The notes: generated from the letters alone by a model not told the origin. A stretch of 64,000 nucleotides of DNA from Paenibacillus yonginensis (GCF_001685395.1 NZ_CP014167.1:1-64000), one strand, 5' to 3'; shown: positions 26,743 through 35,910, counted from the stretch's first letter. Made by a program: numbers and translations.

Positions 26743-27099
26743 ATGAAAATAATTACATCACAAGATCAGATTCCACAAGGAATGAGCGATTCTGAAGCAG
26801 CGGAGTTCTGGTCCAAGCATACAATGAGTGAAGAATTGCTGGAGGCTTCCATTATTGAAGAAGAAGACCATGACTTACCAAAAAGGCAGTCTTCGACAAT
26901 TTCTATTCGTATGGATGATGATTTGCTGCTCCGCATCCGGAATCTGGCCAGAATCAGGAAAAAGGGTTATCAAACACTGATTAAAGAATTTTTAATTGAA
27001 AGAACCTATGAAGAGGAAAAAAAATTACTGCTGTCTGAAAGAGAAAATGGTTATTTAAATGACGTTTATAAAGAGTTAACAGCTGCTAAAGCTGAATAG
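26743..27099 (+). CDS. BrnA-type antitoxin (ribbon-helix-helix)
   Basis: A 118-residue acidic protein. The N-terminal half (MSDSEAAEFWSKHTMSEELLE) is the toxin-binding part of BrnA/CopG-type antitoxins; the C-terminal half (SSTISIRMDDDLLLRIRNLARIRKKGYQTLIKEFLIER, about residues 55-92) is a ribbon-helix-helix DNA-binding domain. The ATG at 26743 has AAGGAGG 10 bp upstream, located inside the toxin's last codons. It appears intact although its toxin is truncated. BrnA normally represses its own promoter. Confidence 0.82.
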   Translation: MKIITSQDQIPQGMSDSEAAEFWSKHTMSEELLEASIIEEEDHDLPKRQSSTISIRMDDDLLLRIRNLARIRKKGYQTLIKEFLIERTYEEEKKLLLSERENGYLNDVYKELTAAKAE

Positions 27100-27100
27100 A

Positions 27101-27143
27101 AAAAAACGACGACCGCCATTTCAAATGGGGGTCGTCGTTTTTT
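27101..27143. terminator. Bidirectional terminator after brnA
   Basis: AAAAAACGACGACC pairs with GGTCGTCGTTTTTT over a 19-bp stem with a 3-4 base loop. Flanking A and T runs suit both strands; on the minus side it is about 70 bp past the end of the copper-amine-oxidase-N gene. Confidence 0.85.
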
Positions 27144-27213
27144 AATATAAGAGCTGATAAAAGGCGGTCACAGCGGCTTGGGGAAAGGACTTTACTCCGC
27201 TGGCTTAAAACCT

Positions 27214-28122
27214 CTAAGCCACCGTATTGCTGATCTCCTTCAGGAATCCGTTCCGTGACGCCGTATTGATTTGCTCGTTGATGGCCTCCGCAGCAGAAGG
27301 ACTGAAAATGTACCATTGATCTTCCATTGCGTCGTAGAGCAGGGTTTTCTCAAATCCGGCTAATTCTTCTGCAGGGAAGGCGTTAACCAGAGAATAGACG
27401 TCGTAGCGCTTGATGCTGTTGCCTTGTTTGTCCAGGAAATCATATTGAGCGTTCTTATAATAAGACCCTGGCAAGTCAATGTTTGCCATCCAGGAATAAC
27501 TGGCGGGGGCGTTAACCTTGGCGCCTTTATTCTGCTCAAACAGATCATATACAGACTGGCTATAGGCATTTCCGCTAATTTGCGAGATCACGCCGCCCAT
27601 GGTCATATGGTATTCATACTGCAAAGCTTTCACCGGCGTTTGGCCGATGACAAGGGGCGTAGTGCTGATCGTGATTGCGGACGAGCCGCCGCTGCTGTAG
27701 CCGACCTTGCAGCCGAACGTTTCGGCAAGGAAGCGCAGCGGAACCATGACGCGGTTCTTCTGGATATACGGTTTGACGTCAAGCTGAACGGTTTTTCCAT
27801 TTTTTACGGCGGAAGTGCTGCCCGGTTTCAGCGTGACCTTCAGGTCTCCTTTAGTAAACGTAACCTGCGAATTGGACCAGTCTACCTTGGCGCCCAAATT
27901 CTCGCTGATCACACGCAGCGGCACTAAAGTCCGGTTGTGGCTGACCACGGGTTTCACGTCGGACTGAACAGCAGTGCCGTCTATTTGGATGGATAGAGCA
28001 GCGGAAGCTGCTGAGGCTGCTGAGGCTGTATGGACAGGGGAAACACCGGGAAGCAGCGTGCTGGCCGTCAGGGTCAGCGCCCCTGCAAGCAGGATAGCCG
28101 GGAGTTTGGTTCTCATCTTCAT
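27214..28122 (-). CDS. Secreted protein with copper-amine-oxidase N-terminal domain
   Basis: A 302-residue exported protein. Signal peptide MKMRTKLPAILLAGALTLTA, then a copper-amine-oxidase-like N-terminal domain (about residues 40-150: IDGTAVQSDVKPVVSHNRTLVPLRVISENLGAKVDW and VDVKPYIQKNRVMVPLRFLAETFG-type repeats). This domain is a cell-surface module common in Paenibacillus and has no oxidase activity by itself. The C-terminal 150 residues are unfamiliar. The ATG at 28122 has AAAGGAG at 8-9 bp. Monocistronic. Confidence 0.82.
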   Translation of the reverse strand: MKMRTKLPAILLAGALTLTASTLLPGVSPVHTASAASAASAALSIQIDGTAVQSDVKPVVSHNRTLVPLRVISENLGAKVDWSNSQVTFTKGDLKVTLKPGSTSAVKNGKTVQLDVKPYIQKNRVMVPLRFLAETFGCKVGYSSGGSSAITISTTPLVIGQTPVKALQYEYHMTMGGVISQISGNAYSQSVYDLFEQNKGAKVNAPASYSWMANIDLPGSYYKNAQYDFLDKQGNSIKRYDVYSLVNAFPAEELAGFEKTLLYDAMEDQWYIFSPSAAEAINEQINTASRNGFLKEISNTVA

Positions 28123-28331
28123 CTGTAATCGCTCCTTTAGATACAATTGTGGGGTTTGCAATCCCGTTATTCATATAGACGTATGAAACCGTCATTTTGT
28201 TTTGTTTTTTTTACATTTAAAGGGTATATTTACAGCTGAGGGCTTGGAGAACTGCGGATTTTATCGTAAAAAGGAGATGCATATATTTCCTGAAATGACA
28301 AATACTACTGCCGAAAGGGAGGCTGATGGGT

Positions 28332-29006
28332 ATGTGTCAACGTTTCTCGATGGCGGCAGAGCTGCCGGAGGTTCAGGAGCATTTTCAGATTGATCGGGTG
28401 ATGGTTTATTATAAGAACCGCTACAACATTAGCCCGACCCAGCATACGTCGGTGGTGCTGCAGCAGAATGGGGAGCGGATTCTGGACGAATTCCGCTGGG
28501 GATTTATGCCCTATTGGGGCAAAGATGCGGTTAACGCCGATCTCCGCAATGTGCACCGCAATCCGAGCTACCGCAAAATCGTAGACAAGCAGCGGTGCGT
28601 CATACCGTGCAACGGTTTGTATTATTGGCGGCAGGAAGGCAAAAAAAGTTACCCGGTACGGGTAGTTATGAAAGATCAAAGCATGTTCGGTGTAGCCGGC
28701 CTGTATGAAATTTGGCGGGATACACGCGGGGAACCGCTGCGCACCTGCACGCTGGTCATGACGGAAGCTAATCCGCTGATTGGAGAATTCGAAAGCCGGA
28801 TGCCGGCTATATTGAGCCAGGAGGATATCGCCCGGTGGCTCGATGAGGACACCAACGATCTGGATGCCCTGCATCCGATCCTGCGGCCTCATGCGGCGGA
28901 AGAGATGAATGCTTACGCGGTGACGCCAAGAGTCGGCGACAGCCGGCTTGATGACGAGGAATGCATCCGGGAGATGGACCTGCGTCAGGCTTGGGTGAAG
29001 CCGTAA
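28332..29006 (+). CDS. SRAP (YedK/HMCES-like) protein with altered active site
   Basis: A 224-residue SOS-response-associated peptidase-family protein. These proteins form a thiazolidine link to abasic sites in single-stranded DNA through Cys2. Cys2 is present (MCQRFS), as is the Asn in AVNADLRN (about 68) and RCVIPCNGLYYW. The usual catalytic Glu (GFYEW) is Tyr98 here and the His before RMP is Glu154 (FESRMPAIL). The ATG at 28332 puts Cys at position 2 and has AAAGGGAGG at 10 bp; the ATG at 28326 would displace the Cys. A terminator follows. Confidence 0.85.
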   Translation: MCQRFSMAAELPEVQEHFQIDRVMVYYKNRYNISPTQHTSVVLQQNGERILDEFRWGFMPYWGKDAVNADLRNVHRNPSYRKIVDKQRCVIPCNGLYYWRQEGKKSYPVRVVMKDQSMFGVAGLYEIWRDTRGEPLRTCTLVMTEANPLIGEFESRMPAILSQEDIARWLDEDTNDLDALHPILRPHAAEEMNAYAVTPRVGDSRLDDEECIREMDLRQAWVKP

Positions 29007-29076
29007 ATCCGGCGGCTGAACGCAGCAGGGCGGCAGGAGAATTGAGGATAAGCTGAAGAAGCTGGATAAAGCAGGC

Positions 29077-29115
29077 GGTGCTGAAGACTTGATAAGTCTG
29101 GGGCACCTTTTTTTT
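29077..29115 (+). terminator. Terminator after the SRAP gene
   Basis: Nested stem: GGTGC/GCACC outside, AGACTT/AAGTCT inside, followed by eight Ts. Confidence 0.8.
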
Positions 29116-29326
29116 GTTGGCGGGAGAGTAATGATAGATATAGGAGGGCCGGAATGAAAAAATGAAATTAAAATTTGGGCATTGGGGGATTAGGGGCGAA
29201 ACTCCGGGAGCAATTGAACAAGGTTAGGTAATTTCAGGCGTATCGGCTAAAATAAAGCTGAACGGGCCGCAAGTAGCCGCACGGCGGCGCGGTCCAAACG
29301 TTCGTGAAATGAGGAATGAGCATTCG

Positions 29327-30289
29327 ATGATTCGCACTTTATCTATTTTGCCTAATAATGAGATTGTAGAAGGCAGCAGCCTGGACAGGCTTGACCTGGA
29401 GGCCTCGGAGTGGATTTGGGTCGATTTCGACCGGCCGGCGGATGAGGAATGTGTGCTGCTGGACAGCTATTTTCATTTTCATCCGCTGGCGATCGAAGAC
29501 TGCGTGCTGCATAATTTGCAGCGGCCCAAGCTGGATGTCTATGAGGATGTGAGATTTTATGTGCTGCATGCGATAGATCCGGTGAGTCTGAAGGCGAGGG
29601 AAGTGAACCTGTTTGTAGGAGAGAAGCTGATCGTTTCTTTCCATAAACACCAGCTTGAAGAGGTGGAGCAGGCCTGGGAACAAATGACCGGCTGGATCAA
29701 GGGAGGTCGGGACCTGCGTCAGGGTCCGATGGCGGCCGCTTATGCGGTGATCGACCATCTGGTGGACTCGTATTTTCCAAGCTTGTATTCGATTGAGGAT
29801 GAGCTTGCGGATATTGAGTCGCTGGGGGACAAGGAGTCGGTTGAGCAGCTGATGAACCAGGTATTTGACCTGCGCGGGCGGCTGCTCAAGCTGCGGCGGT
29901 CGGTGGTGCCGATGCGCGATCTGCTGTACCGGATCATCAATTCCCAGCATCTGAAGGAGTATGGGATGCACCGGGCTTATTTTGCGGATATCTATGACCA
30001 TCTGCTTAAGCTGTCCGATATGATCGAGGCGGACCGGGAGATGACGGCCGATCTGCGCGACTCCTACATCTCGCTGAACTCCAACCGCATGAACGGCATC
30101 ATGAAGACGCTGACGGTAATCACAACGATCTTTATGCCGCTTACGCTGATCGCCGGGATCTACGGGATGAACTTCGACCATATGCCGGAGCTGCATTATG
30201 TGTATGGTTATTTTACGGTGCTGCTGTTTATGGCCGGCTTGTCCCTGTGGATGGTGCTGTGGTTTAACCGGCGGGGCTGGTTTAAGTAG
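29327..30289 (+). CDS. corA: CorA-family magnesium transporter
   Basis: A 320-residue divalent cation channel of the CorA family. The soluble N-terminal domain (ASEWIWVDFDRP, YFHFHPLAIEDCVLHNLQRPKLD) is followed by the long stalk helix and two C-terminal membrane helices; the pore signature YGMNF lies between them (about residue 285). It should form a pentameric Mg channel in the membrane. I choose ATG 29327 (GAGGA upstream) over 29309, where the same purines overlap the start. No Mg riboswitch is visible in the leader. Confidence 0.9.
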   Translation: MIRTLSILPNNEIVEGSSLDRLDLEASEWIWVDFDRPADEECVLLDSYFHFHPLAIEDCVLHNLQRPKLDVYEDVRFYVLHAIDPVSLKAREVNLFVGEKLIVSFHKHQLEEVEQAWEQMTGWIKGGRDLRQGPMAAAYAVIDHLVDSYFPSLYSIEDELADIESLGDKESVEQLMNQVFDLRGRLLKLRRSVVPMRDLLYRIINSQHLKEYGMHRAYFADIYDHLLKLSDMIEADREMTADLRDSYISLNSNRMNGIMKTLTVITTIFMPLTLIAGIYGMNFDHMPELHYVYGYFTVLLFMAGLSLWMVLWFNRRGWFK

Positions 30290-30829
30290 ATTGTTAGGAT
30301 GTGAAAGGGAAGCAGAAGCTAAGTTTCTTCGTGCGAAAAAAAAGCAAAGGCGTGCGGACGGGTCTGCACGCCTGTTTGGCGAGGGGAAAAAGGCTGGCTG
30401 GAAGCCTTGGAGCTCAAAAGCTCAGAAGTTCGGAAGTTCAGAAGTTCTGATTTGGAAGCTCCGAAGCGCGTAGGCGTTGAAACCCTAAGACTCAGAAGTT
30501 GCGAAGCTCCGATGTCCGGAAATCCTGAGTCCTGAAGTCCTGAAGCTCCGCTCTGCTTGGGCCTTAAACCTCGTTGTGCAGAAGGGCCGGCAGCCGCATG
30601 GAACGGTCGGGCCTAAGGGTTTAAATTTTGCTGGCTCGGGTTTGTTGCGGTTTGGGATCAACACTTAACAGGTCCGATTGAGAATTCAATAAGAAATTGA
30701 TTTGGAAGTTTATTAAATGTTGAGTAAGATGTTAATCAGGAGGAAGTGAAAGCGCTATCTAAGCGGCGGTTTTGCTGCATGGACCTGCTGCGGAACAGCT
30801 GCGCGATACAGCTTAAAGATAAAACGGCT
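30290..30829. repeat. Gene-free stretch with degenerate short repeats
   Basis: No gene. From about 30411 to 30550 the sequence is built from imperfect copies of a 7-9 base word (AGAAGTTC, GGAAGTTC, GAAGCTCC, TGAAGTCC) at irregular short spacing. There are no spacers or conserved ends, so it is not CRISPR. After that a purine-rich, unstructured stretch runs to the 3' end of the YqfQ-like gene. Confidence 0.55.
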
Positions 30830-31438
30830 TTAACGGCGGCGGGAGCTGCTGCGGCGTTTGGAGGAGGAGCTGCGGCGGTTGCCTTTGCGGCTGGAAGAGC
30901 CTTTGGAGCCTGAGCTGCGGCGTTTGCCGCTGCCTGAACTTCTGCGTCTGCGCGGCGGGCGGTATTCATCCAGCGGCTCGGAGGTCGTTACGCCGGCAGC
31001 GCCTTTGGCTCCGGGCAGGAAGGAGCCCATCAGCAGCTTCGCCATCGGCGCGAACTGCTGAAAGCCGCCGATCACCTTCTGCACGCGGCCGATATGGCCC
31101 ATGATGCCGTCGATGCCGCCCAGACGGTCGAAGATGCCCTTCAGATTGCCGAGATTGGAGAGCAGCCCGGCACTGGTTGCAGTTTCTGCGGCTGCAGCAG
31201 CGGGAGCGGCTGCTCCCAGCGCGGAGCCGGCAGCGTTATAGGGAACCAAAGCTGAGGATTCGGCAAAGGTGCCTGCAGCCCCATAAGGATTCACTCCGGG
31301 ATAATATTGCGGGACGGAGGGCAGCTCCGGGGGAGCGGCGCTTCTTGGAGCGTTCATGCTCCGGTAACGGGCATAGTCCGGATGACGGTTCATGCCCTGG
31401 GCACTCGTGTTCCGATGGGGATTGTTATAATGAGGCAA
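30830..31438 (-). CDS. YqfQ-like basic protein
   Basis: A 202-residue protein in three parts: a Pro/Tyr/Asn-rich N-terminus (residues 1-60), a central conserved stretch (NLGNLKGIFDRLGGIDGIMG through FQQFAPMAKLLMG, about 95-140) like the YqfQ family of spore formers, and a highly basic Ser/Arg/Lys tail (about 155-202) of RRRSSGSGKR-type repeats. The tail suggests nucleic-acid or spore-surface binding, but no function is established. It is transcribed divergently from the yerC operon. Confidence 0.7.
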   Translation of the reverse strand: MPHYNNPHRNTSAQGMNRHPDYARYRSMNAPRSAAPPELPSVPQYYPGVNPYGAAGTFAESSALVPYNAAGSALGAAAPAAAAAETATSAGLLSNLGNLKGIFDRLGGIDGIMGHIGRVQKVIGGFQQFAPMAKLLMGSFLPGAKGAAGVTTSEPLDEYRPPRRRRSSGSGKRRSSGSKGSSSRKGNRRSSSSKRRSSSRRR

Positions 31439-31675
31439 TTTGCATCACGTTCCTTTTCCAGTATTTGTGTCTATGCTTGATAGACATTCGTGGAGGCCTT
31501 TTCTACAATAATGTATGATTTAGGCAGGAGCGGGGTATAGACAAACGCCCGGATTGCGGCTGGGCAGGAGCGGAAATGCGGATCGGGCTCTGCACCGCGT
31601 GAAATCGTTAATGCTTGAAAATGAGGCCTTCCCTCGTGTACAATGAAACTACTAATGGTAGGGGATGATAAACAG

Positions 31676-31966
31676 GTGCAGCTCAAGAAATTGAATGATA
31701 CCAGCATTGATCAATTATTCGAAGCAATTCTTACTCTTGATAACCTCGAAGAATGTTACGTCTTCTTTGACGATCTTTGTACTGTGAACGAAATCCAGTC
31801 CATGGCCCAGCGGCTTGAAGTGGCCCGCATGCTTGGCAAAGGCTGTACGTATAATCAAATCGAAGCCGAGACAGGCGCCAGCACGGCTACGATTTCCCGT
31901 GTCAAACGCTGCCTGAACTATGGCAACGACGGATATAAAATGACATTGGATCGGCTGGGCCGCTAA
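31676..31966 (+). CDS. yerC: YerC/TrpR-like DNA-binding protein
   Basis: About 96 residues of the YerC/YecD family, a TrpR-like helix-turn-helix group: LFEAILTLDNLEECYVFFDDLCTVNEIQSMAQRLEVARML, then TYNQIEAETGASTATISRVKRCLNYGNDGY. The natural start is probably GTG at 31676 (VQLKKLND), matching the family N-terminus, with AGGGGAT upstream; ATGs at 31643 and 31655 are in frame. Its stop overlaps the start of the next gene (TAATG), so it heads a small operon. Regulatory targets are unknown. Confidence 0.85.
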   Translation: MQLKKLNDTSIDQLFEAILTLDNLEECYVFFDDLCTVNEIQSMAQRLEVARMLGKGCTYNQIEAETGASTATISRVKRCLNYGNDGYKMTLDRLGR

Positions 31967-32727
31967 TGCAGCCAGGCGTTCTGATCATCAGCCACGGTTC
32001 TCCGGACGACGCTTGGATCAAGCTCGTCGACGACGCCGTGGCAGCCTTGAAGCTTCCAACCGGAATTCCGGTGGAAGCTTCTTTCTTGGAGGCCGAGGGT
32101 GAACGAGGCATCCAAAGCGGCATCGACCGGCTGGAAGCGGCTGGCGCCGCCGATCTCGTCGTCGTTCCGTTATTTGTCTCTTCCGGCAGCACGCATATGG
32201 ATGAGCTGTGCTATGCGCTGGGCCTGAAGCCGGAGCCGGAGCTGACGACGGATCTTGCGCGGTTTCGGATCGGAGCCGGGGTGCGGGTTCGGTTTGGCAC
32301 CCCGATGGACGACGATCCGCGGATCGCGCACATGGTCTGGGACAAGGTGCGCGGGCTTTCCCGGGACCCGGACCGGGAAGTGGTGGTCCTGGTCGGGCAC
32401 GGAAGCGGCCATGACGGCTTCCGGCAGCGCTGGGAGGCAGGGATGGCCTCCCTGGCGGCCAGCGTGCAGGCCATCAGCGGCGTGGCAGCCGCCGATTATG
32501 GCCTGCTGCGGACGGACACCGTGCGTGAGAAGGTGGCCGAATGGGTTAATAAGGGCTACGAGGTAATCGTGGCGCCGTTATTTTTGAGCGCGGGGTATTT
32601 CACGAAGCAGGTGATCCCGTCCAGGCTGGAAGGCCTGACTTACCGGTACAATGGCGAGGCGCTGCTGCCTCACCCGGAGTTGACTGACTGGATAAGGGAC
32701 CAAATCTCGAATATAATGGATAGATGA
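31966..32727 (+). CDS. CbiX-type sirohydrochlorin chelatase-like protein
   Basis: A 253-residue protein made of two CbiX repeats. The first has LIISHGSPDDAW with the metal-contacting His near residue 10; the second has VVLVGHGSGHDGF near residue 143. Members insert cobalt or ferrous iron into sirohydrochlorin for cobalamin or siroheme. No other tetrapyrrole genes are nearby, so the metal and pathway are open. It is translationally coupled to yerC by a TAATG overlap and followed closely by dgkB. Confidence 0.82.
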   Translation: MQPGVLIISHGSPDDAWIKLVDDAVAALKLPTGIPVEASFLEAEGERGIQSGIDRLEAAGAADLVVVPLFVSSGSTHMDELCYALGLKPEPELTTDLARFRIGAGVRVRFGTPMDDDPRIAHMVWDKVRGLSRDPDREVVVLVGHGSGHDGFRQRWEAGMASLAASVQAISGVAAADYGLLRTDTVREKVAEWVNKGYEVIVAPLFLSAGYFTKQVIPSRLEGLTYRYNGEALLPHPELTDWIRDQISNIMDR

Positions 32728-32761
32728 TTAACTAATCGAGAGTAAATGGAGCTGCACAGGA

Positions 32762-33643
32762 ATGAAGAGAGCCAGACTAATATATAATCCGTCATCCGGC
32801 CGCGAGGAGATCAGACGGCTGCTGCCGGATATTCTGAACCGGCTGGATATGGCCGGTATTGAAACGTCCTGCCATGCCACGAACGGCGAAGGCGATGCGA
32901 CCCGCGAAGCGGCGGACGCCGTGTACCGGGGTTATGACATCATCATTGCGGCCGGCGGCGACGGAACGCTGAACGAGGTCATAAACGGCATGGCCGGCAA
33001 AGATGACCTGCCGCCGCTGGGGATTTTTCCAATGGGCACAACCAACGATTTCGCCCGTGCCATGGGCATCTCCAGACGATGGGAGGATTATTGCGACTTG
33101 ATCATTAACGGCGCAACGCGGCCGATTGATATCGGAAAAGCGAACGACCGTTATTTTATCAACATCGCCGGGGGCGGTTCCTTGACCCAGCTGACCTACG
33201 AGGTGCCAAGCCGCCTCAAGACGATGATTGGCCAGCTGGCCTATTATATGAAGGGCATCGAGAAAATGGTGAACCTTTCCCCAACCGAGCTGACCATCGC
33301 GGCCGAAGGCTACGAGCCGATGCACGGGGAGTTTATGATGTTCCTGATCGCGAACTCCAATTCGGTCGGCGGCTTTGAGAAGCTTGCGCCGGACGCGCGC
33401 ATCGACGACGGCCTGCTGGACGTCATCGCCGTCAAACGCTGCAACCTGGCGGAGTTCATCCGGCTTGTGACGATGGCGCTGCGGGGCGACCATTTTAACG
33501 ATTCGCATGTCGTGTACTTTAAGACGAAACGGATGGAGATCACTTCTCCAGGTCCGGTTCTTCTGAACCTGGACGGGGAGCTTGGCGGCCAACTGCCTGG
33601 CGTGTTCGAGATTTTGCCGTCGCATATGCAGATTTTTGCTTGA
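32762..33643 (+). CDS. dgkB: Diacylglycerol kinase, DgkB/DagK type
   Basis: A 293-residue lipid kinase. It begins RARLIYNPSSGRE and carries the nucleotide-binding AAGGDGTLNEVINGM (about residues 62-76) and FPMGTTNDFARAMGI, then the C-terminal beta domain with LDVIAVKR. It phosphorylates diacylglycerol released by lipoteichoic acid synthesis back to phosphatidic acid. It is next to rlmCD as in Bacillus (yerQ-yefA), though a terminator-like hairpin lies between them here. Confidence 0.92.
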   Translation: MKRARLIYNPSSGREEIRRLLPDILNRLDMAGIETSCHATNGEGDATREAADAVYRGYDIIIAAGGDGTLNEVINGMAGKDDLPPLGIFPMGTTNDFARAMGISRRWEDYCDLIINGATRPIDIGKANDRYFINIAGGGSLTQLTYEVPSRLKTMIGQLAYYMKGIEKMVNLSPTELTIAAEGYEPMHGEFMMFLIANSNSVGGFEKLAPDARIDDGLLDVIAVKRCNLAEFIRLVTMALRGDHFNDSHVVYFKTKRMEITSPGPVLLNLDGELGGQLPGVFEILPSHMQIFA

Positions 33644-33701
33644 GAATGAAGGTTGAAGGAAGCGGGACGAGCACATTTTTTCAATATACATTTGAACATT
33701 A

Positions 33702-33742
33702 GAAGTCTTGCTGCTGGCCGGGCGGCCGGGCAAGGCTTTTTT
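33702..33742 (+). terminator. Terminator after dgkB
   Basis: GTCTTGC pairs with GCAAGGC (G-T pair) around an inner GGCCG/CGGCC stem, followed by six Ts. Confidence 0.75.
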
Positions 33743-33810
33743 CTATACAGGATACACAGGAACGTGGGAACATCTCCAGCTAATACAAGGAAAGAAGTGA
33801 AGGGATCAAG

Positions 33811-35445
33811 ATGAACAAACACCGGGGCCGAACACGCACAGGCGAGTCATCCGGACGGGGCGGGCGTTCTTCGGGCGGCAACCGCAGCAACACTGCAGCC
33901 GTGGCCGAATGGAACCTGCCAGTAGCGAAAAACGAAGATTACACCATTGAGATCATCGGCATGAATCACGACGGAGAAGGGGTAGGCCGCGCGGAGGGCT
34001 ATACCCTTTTTGTTGCGGGCGCTTTGCCGGGCGAGAAGGTACGGGTCAAGGTGATTAGCACGAAAAAACAATTCGGCTACGCCAAACTCCTGGACGTGCT
34101 GGAAGCCAGCCCGGACCGCGTGGCGGCGCCATGCCCGATCTATGACCAATGCGGGGGCTGCCAGCTGCAGCATATGAGCTACGCCGGCCAGCTGGCCTGG
34201 AAACGCCAGCGCGTTATTGATGCGCTGGAGCGGATCGGGAAGCTGCGGGTGCAGGGGAGTGCGGGGATTGGAGCGGATGTAGAGGCGAACGTTGGGGCGA
34301 GTACCGATGCAGCTGCCGAGGTGAACGCTGACGGGAGTGCGAATGCAAAGGCGAATGCAAAGGCGAGTGCCAGCGCGAGTGCAGGCGTGGACGGCAAGGA
34401 TAACGGCATCATCGTCCGCGACACGCTCGGCATGGCCGAGCCTTGGCGCTACCGCAACAAAGCCCAGGTGCCGATCGGCGTAGCCGAAGGCGGCCTGGTG
34501 GGTGGTTTTTATGCGAAAAACAGCCACCGGATCATCGACATGGAAACCTGTCTTATCCAGCACGAGCATAACGACGAAGTCGTCTCGCGCGTCAAAGCGA
34601 TCGGCCGAGAGCTTGGCATCTCTGCCTATAATGAAGAAACCGGGCGCGGTCTGCTCCGCCACGTTGTGGTGAAGAAAGCCTTCCGTACCGGCGAAATCAT
34701 GCTCGTCCTTGTCACCAACGGGCGGGACATCCCGCACAAGGACGAATGGATTGGCCTGATCCGTGAACAGATTGCTGACGTGGCGAGCATCTGCCAGAAC
34801 GTGAACACGAAGCAGACCAACGTCATCTTCGGCGATGAAACCCGCGTCCTGTGGGGCCGCGACGTCATTTACGATTATATCGGCGATGTGCAATTTGCGA
34901 TATCGGCGCGTTCTTTTTACCAGGTGAATCCGGTACAAACTGAAGTGCTGTATGGCAAAACGGTGGAGTACGCCGGCCTGACCGGCAAAGAAACCGTCAT
35001 CGACGCCTATTGCGGCATCGGCACGATTTCCCTGTTCCTGGCGCAGCATGCGGACCAGGTGTACGGCGTGGAGATCGTCAAAGAAGCTATCGAAGATGCG
35101 CGCAGCAACGCCCAGCTTAACAACATGAACAACGTGAAGTTTGAAGTTGGCGCATCTGAAGACGTGATTCCGCGCTGGAAAGAGCAGGGGATTGAGGCGG
35201 ATGTCATCGTCGTCGATCCACCGCGTAAAGGCTGCGATCCACGTTTGCTGGAGACCATCCTCGAAATGAAACCGGAGCGCGTGGTGTACGTTTCGTGCAA
35301 TGCCTCGACCTTGGCGCGGGATTTGGCGGTGTTGGAGGAAGGCGGGTATCGGACGGTGGAAGTGCAGCCGGTGGATATGTTTCCGCATACGGTGCATGTC
35401 GAGTGTGTCGCCTTGATGTCACGGATGGATAAATTGAAGAACTGA
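33811..35445 (+). CDS. rlmCD: 23S rRNA (uracil-C5) methyltransferase, RlmCD type
   Basis: A 544-residue TrmA/RumA-family enzyme that methylates uracils in 23S rRNA with SAM. N-terminal TRAM domain (about 45-105), iron-sulfur cysteines in [14 protein letters not shown] (about 110-123), SAM motif [14 protein letters not shown] (about 397), [10 protein letters not shown] (about 467) and the catalytic Cys in [14 protein letters not shown] (about 493). Residues about 147-200 are an Ala/Asn/Ser/Asp-rich insert absent from typical members, built partly of 12-bp DNA repeats. AAGGAAAGAAG precedes the ATG. The long ORF on the other strand is a shadow. Confidence 0.93.
   Translation: MNKHRGRTRTGESSGRGGRSSGGNRSNTAAVAEWNLPVAKNEDYTIEIIGMNHDGEGVGRAEGYTLFVAGALPGEKVRVKVISTKKQFGYAKLLDVLEASPDRVAAPCPIYDQCGGCQLQHMSYAGQLAWKRQRVIDALERIGKLRVQGSAGIGADVEANVGASTDAAAEVNADGSANAKANAKASASASAGVDGKDNGIIVRDTLGMAEPWRYRNKAQVPIGVAEGGLVGGFYAKNSHRIIDMETCLIQHEHNDEVVSRVKAIGRELGISAYNEETGRGLLRHVVVKKAFRTGEIMLVLVTNGRDIPHKDEWIGLIREQIADVASICQNVNTKQTNVIFGDETRVLWGRDVIYDYIGDVQFAISARSFYQVNPVQTEVLYGKTVEYAGLTGKETVIDAYCGIGTISLFLAQHADQVYGVEIVKEAIEDARSNAQLNNMNNVKFEVGASEDVIPRWKEQGIEADVIVVDPPRKGCDPRLLETILEMKPERVVYVSCNASTLARDLAVLEEGGYRTVEVQPVDMFPHTVHVECVALMSRMDKLKN
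34339..34362 (+). repeat. 12-bp tandem duplication inside rlmCD
   Basis: GCGAATGCAAAG occurs twice in direct succession and is flanked by further partial copies (GCGAGTGCCAGC, GCGAGTGCAGGC). It encodes the [12 protein letters not shown] part of the insert. Confidence 0.85.
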
Positions 35446-35633
35446 AAATGTCCATAAACTAGGGGTTTCTAGGCATTGAATTTTACTGTCGGGTGTTTTG
35501 CCATAGGTATCAATGTTGGGAAACCCTTATTTTTATTGTTCAAGGAAACATATCAACCGCCTTAAAAGTAGCAAGGTTGAGTTGACAGCTTAGATTTTTT
35601 ACTGGGGTTGAGGAGACAGAATAGATGAGTAAC

Positions 35634-35846
35634 TTAGTCTTCTCGTATAGCATCTGTATCAAAAATTCTATCAAGCTCTTCGTTTGATGTGATGCCACGA
35701 ACTTTAATCCTAATCGTTGTTTTTCCCATATCCAGTCGATAGAAATGTTCACGACCAACTGCCTTAGGATAATTGTCCTTGCGGCTGGGATCGTGTGGTT
35801 CTAGAATATCAAAAATCCTCGAAGACGCATACGAAGGTATCGGCAC
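35634..35846 (-). CDS. Short hypothetical ORF, uncertain
   Basis: A 70-codon frame with a GTG start and no visible ribosome binding site; the product contains YRLDMGKTTIRIKVRGI and ends FDTDAIRED. I recognise no family. It lies in a 530-bp stretch (35446-35980) between rlmCD and the SDR gene that holds nothing else except a terminator. It could be a gene fragment. Confidence 0.3.
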   Translation of the reverse strand: MPIPSYASSRIFDILEPHDPSRKDNYPKAVGREHFYRLDMGKTTIRIKVRGITSNEELDRIFDTDAIRED

Positions 35847-35870
35847 AGAAATCTAAAGATCATAGAATGA

Positions 35871-35910
35871 ACAAAGCGCTTCCCAATCAACGGGAAGCGC
35901 TTTGTTTTTA
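35871..35910. terminator. Perfect 14-bp stem terminator
   Basis: ACAAAGCGCTTCCC (35871-35884) and its exact complement (35892-35905) with a 7-base loop, then a T-run. It lies between rlmCD and the 3' end of the SDR gene. Confidence 0.85.

Noticed and set aside
30411..30550. Possible CRISPR array
   Set aside because: Repeat words are only 7-9 bases, imperfect and irregularly spaced; no spacers and no cas genes in the window.
33847..35397. 516-codon ORF antisense to rlmCD
   Set aside because: Composition (His/Arg/Leu-rich) is typical of a shadow frame in a GC-biased gene; the sense strand carries all RlmCD motifs.
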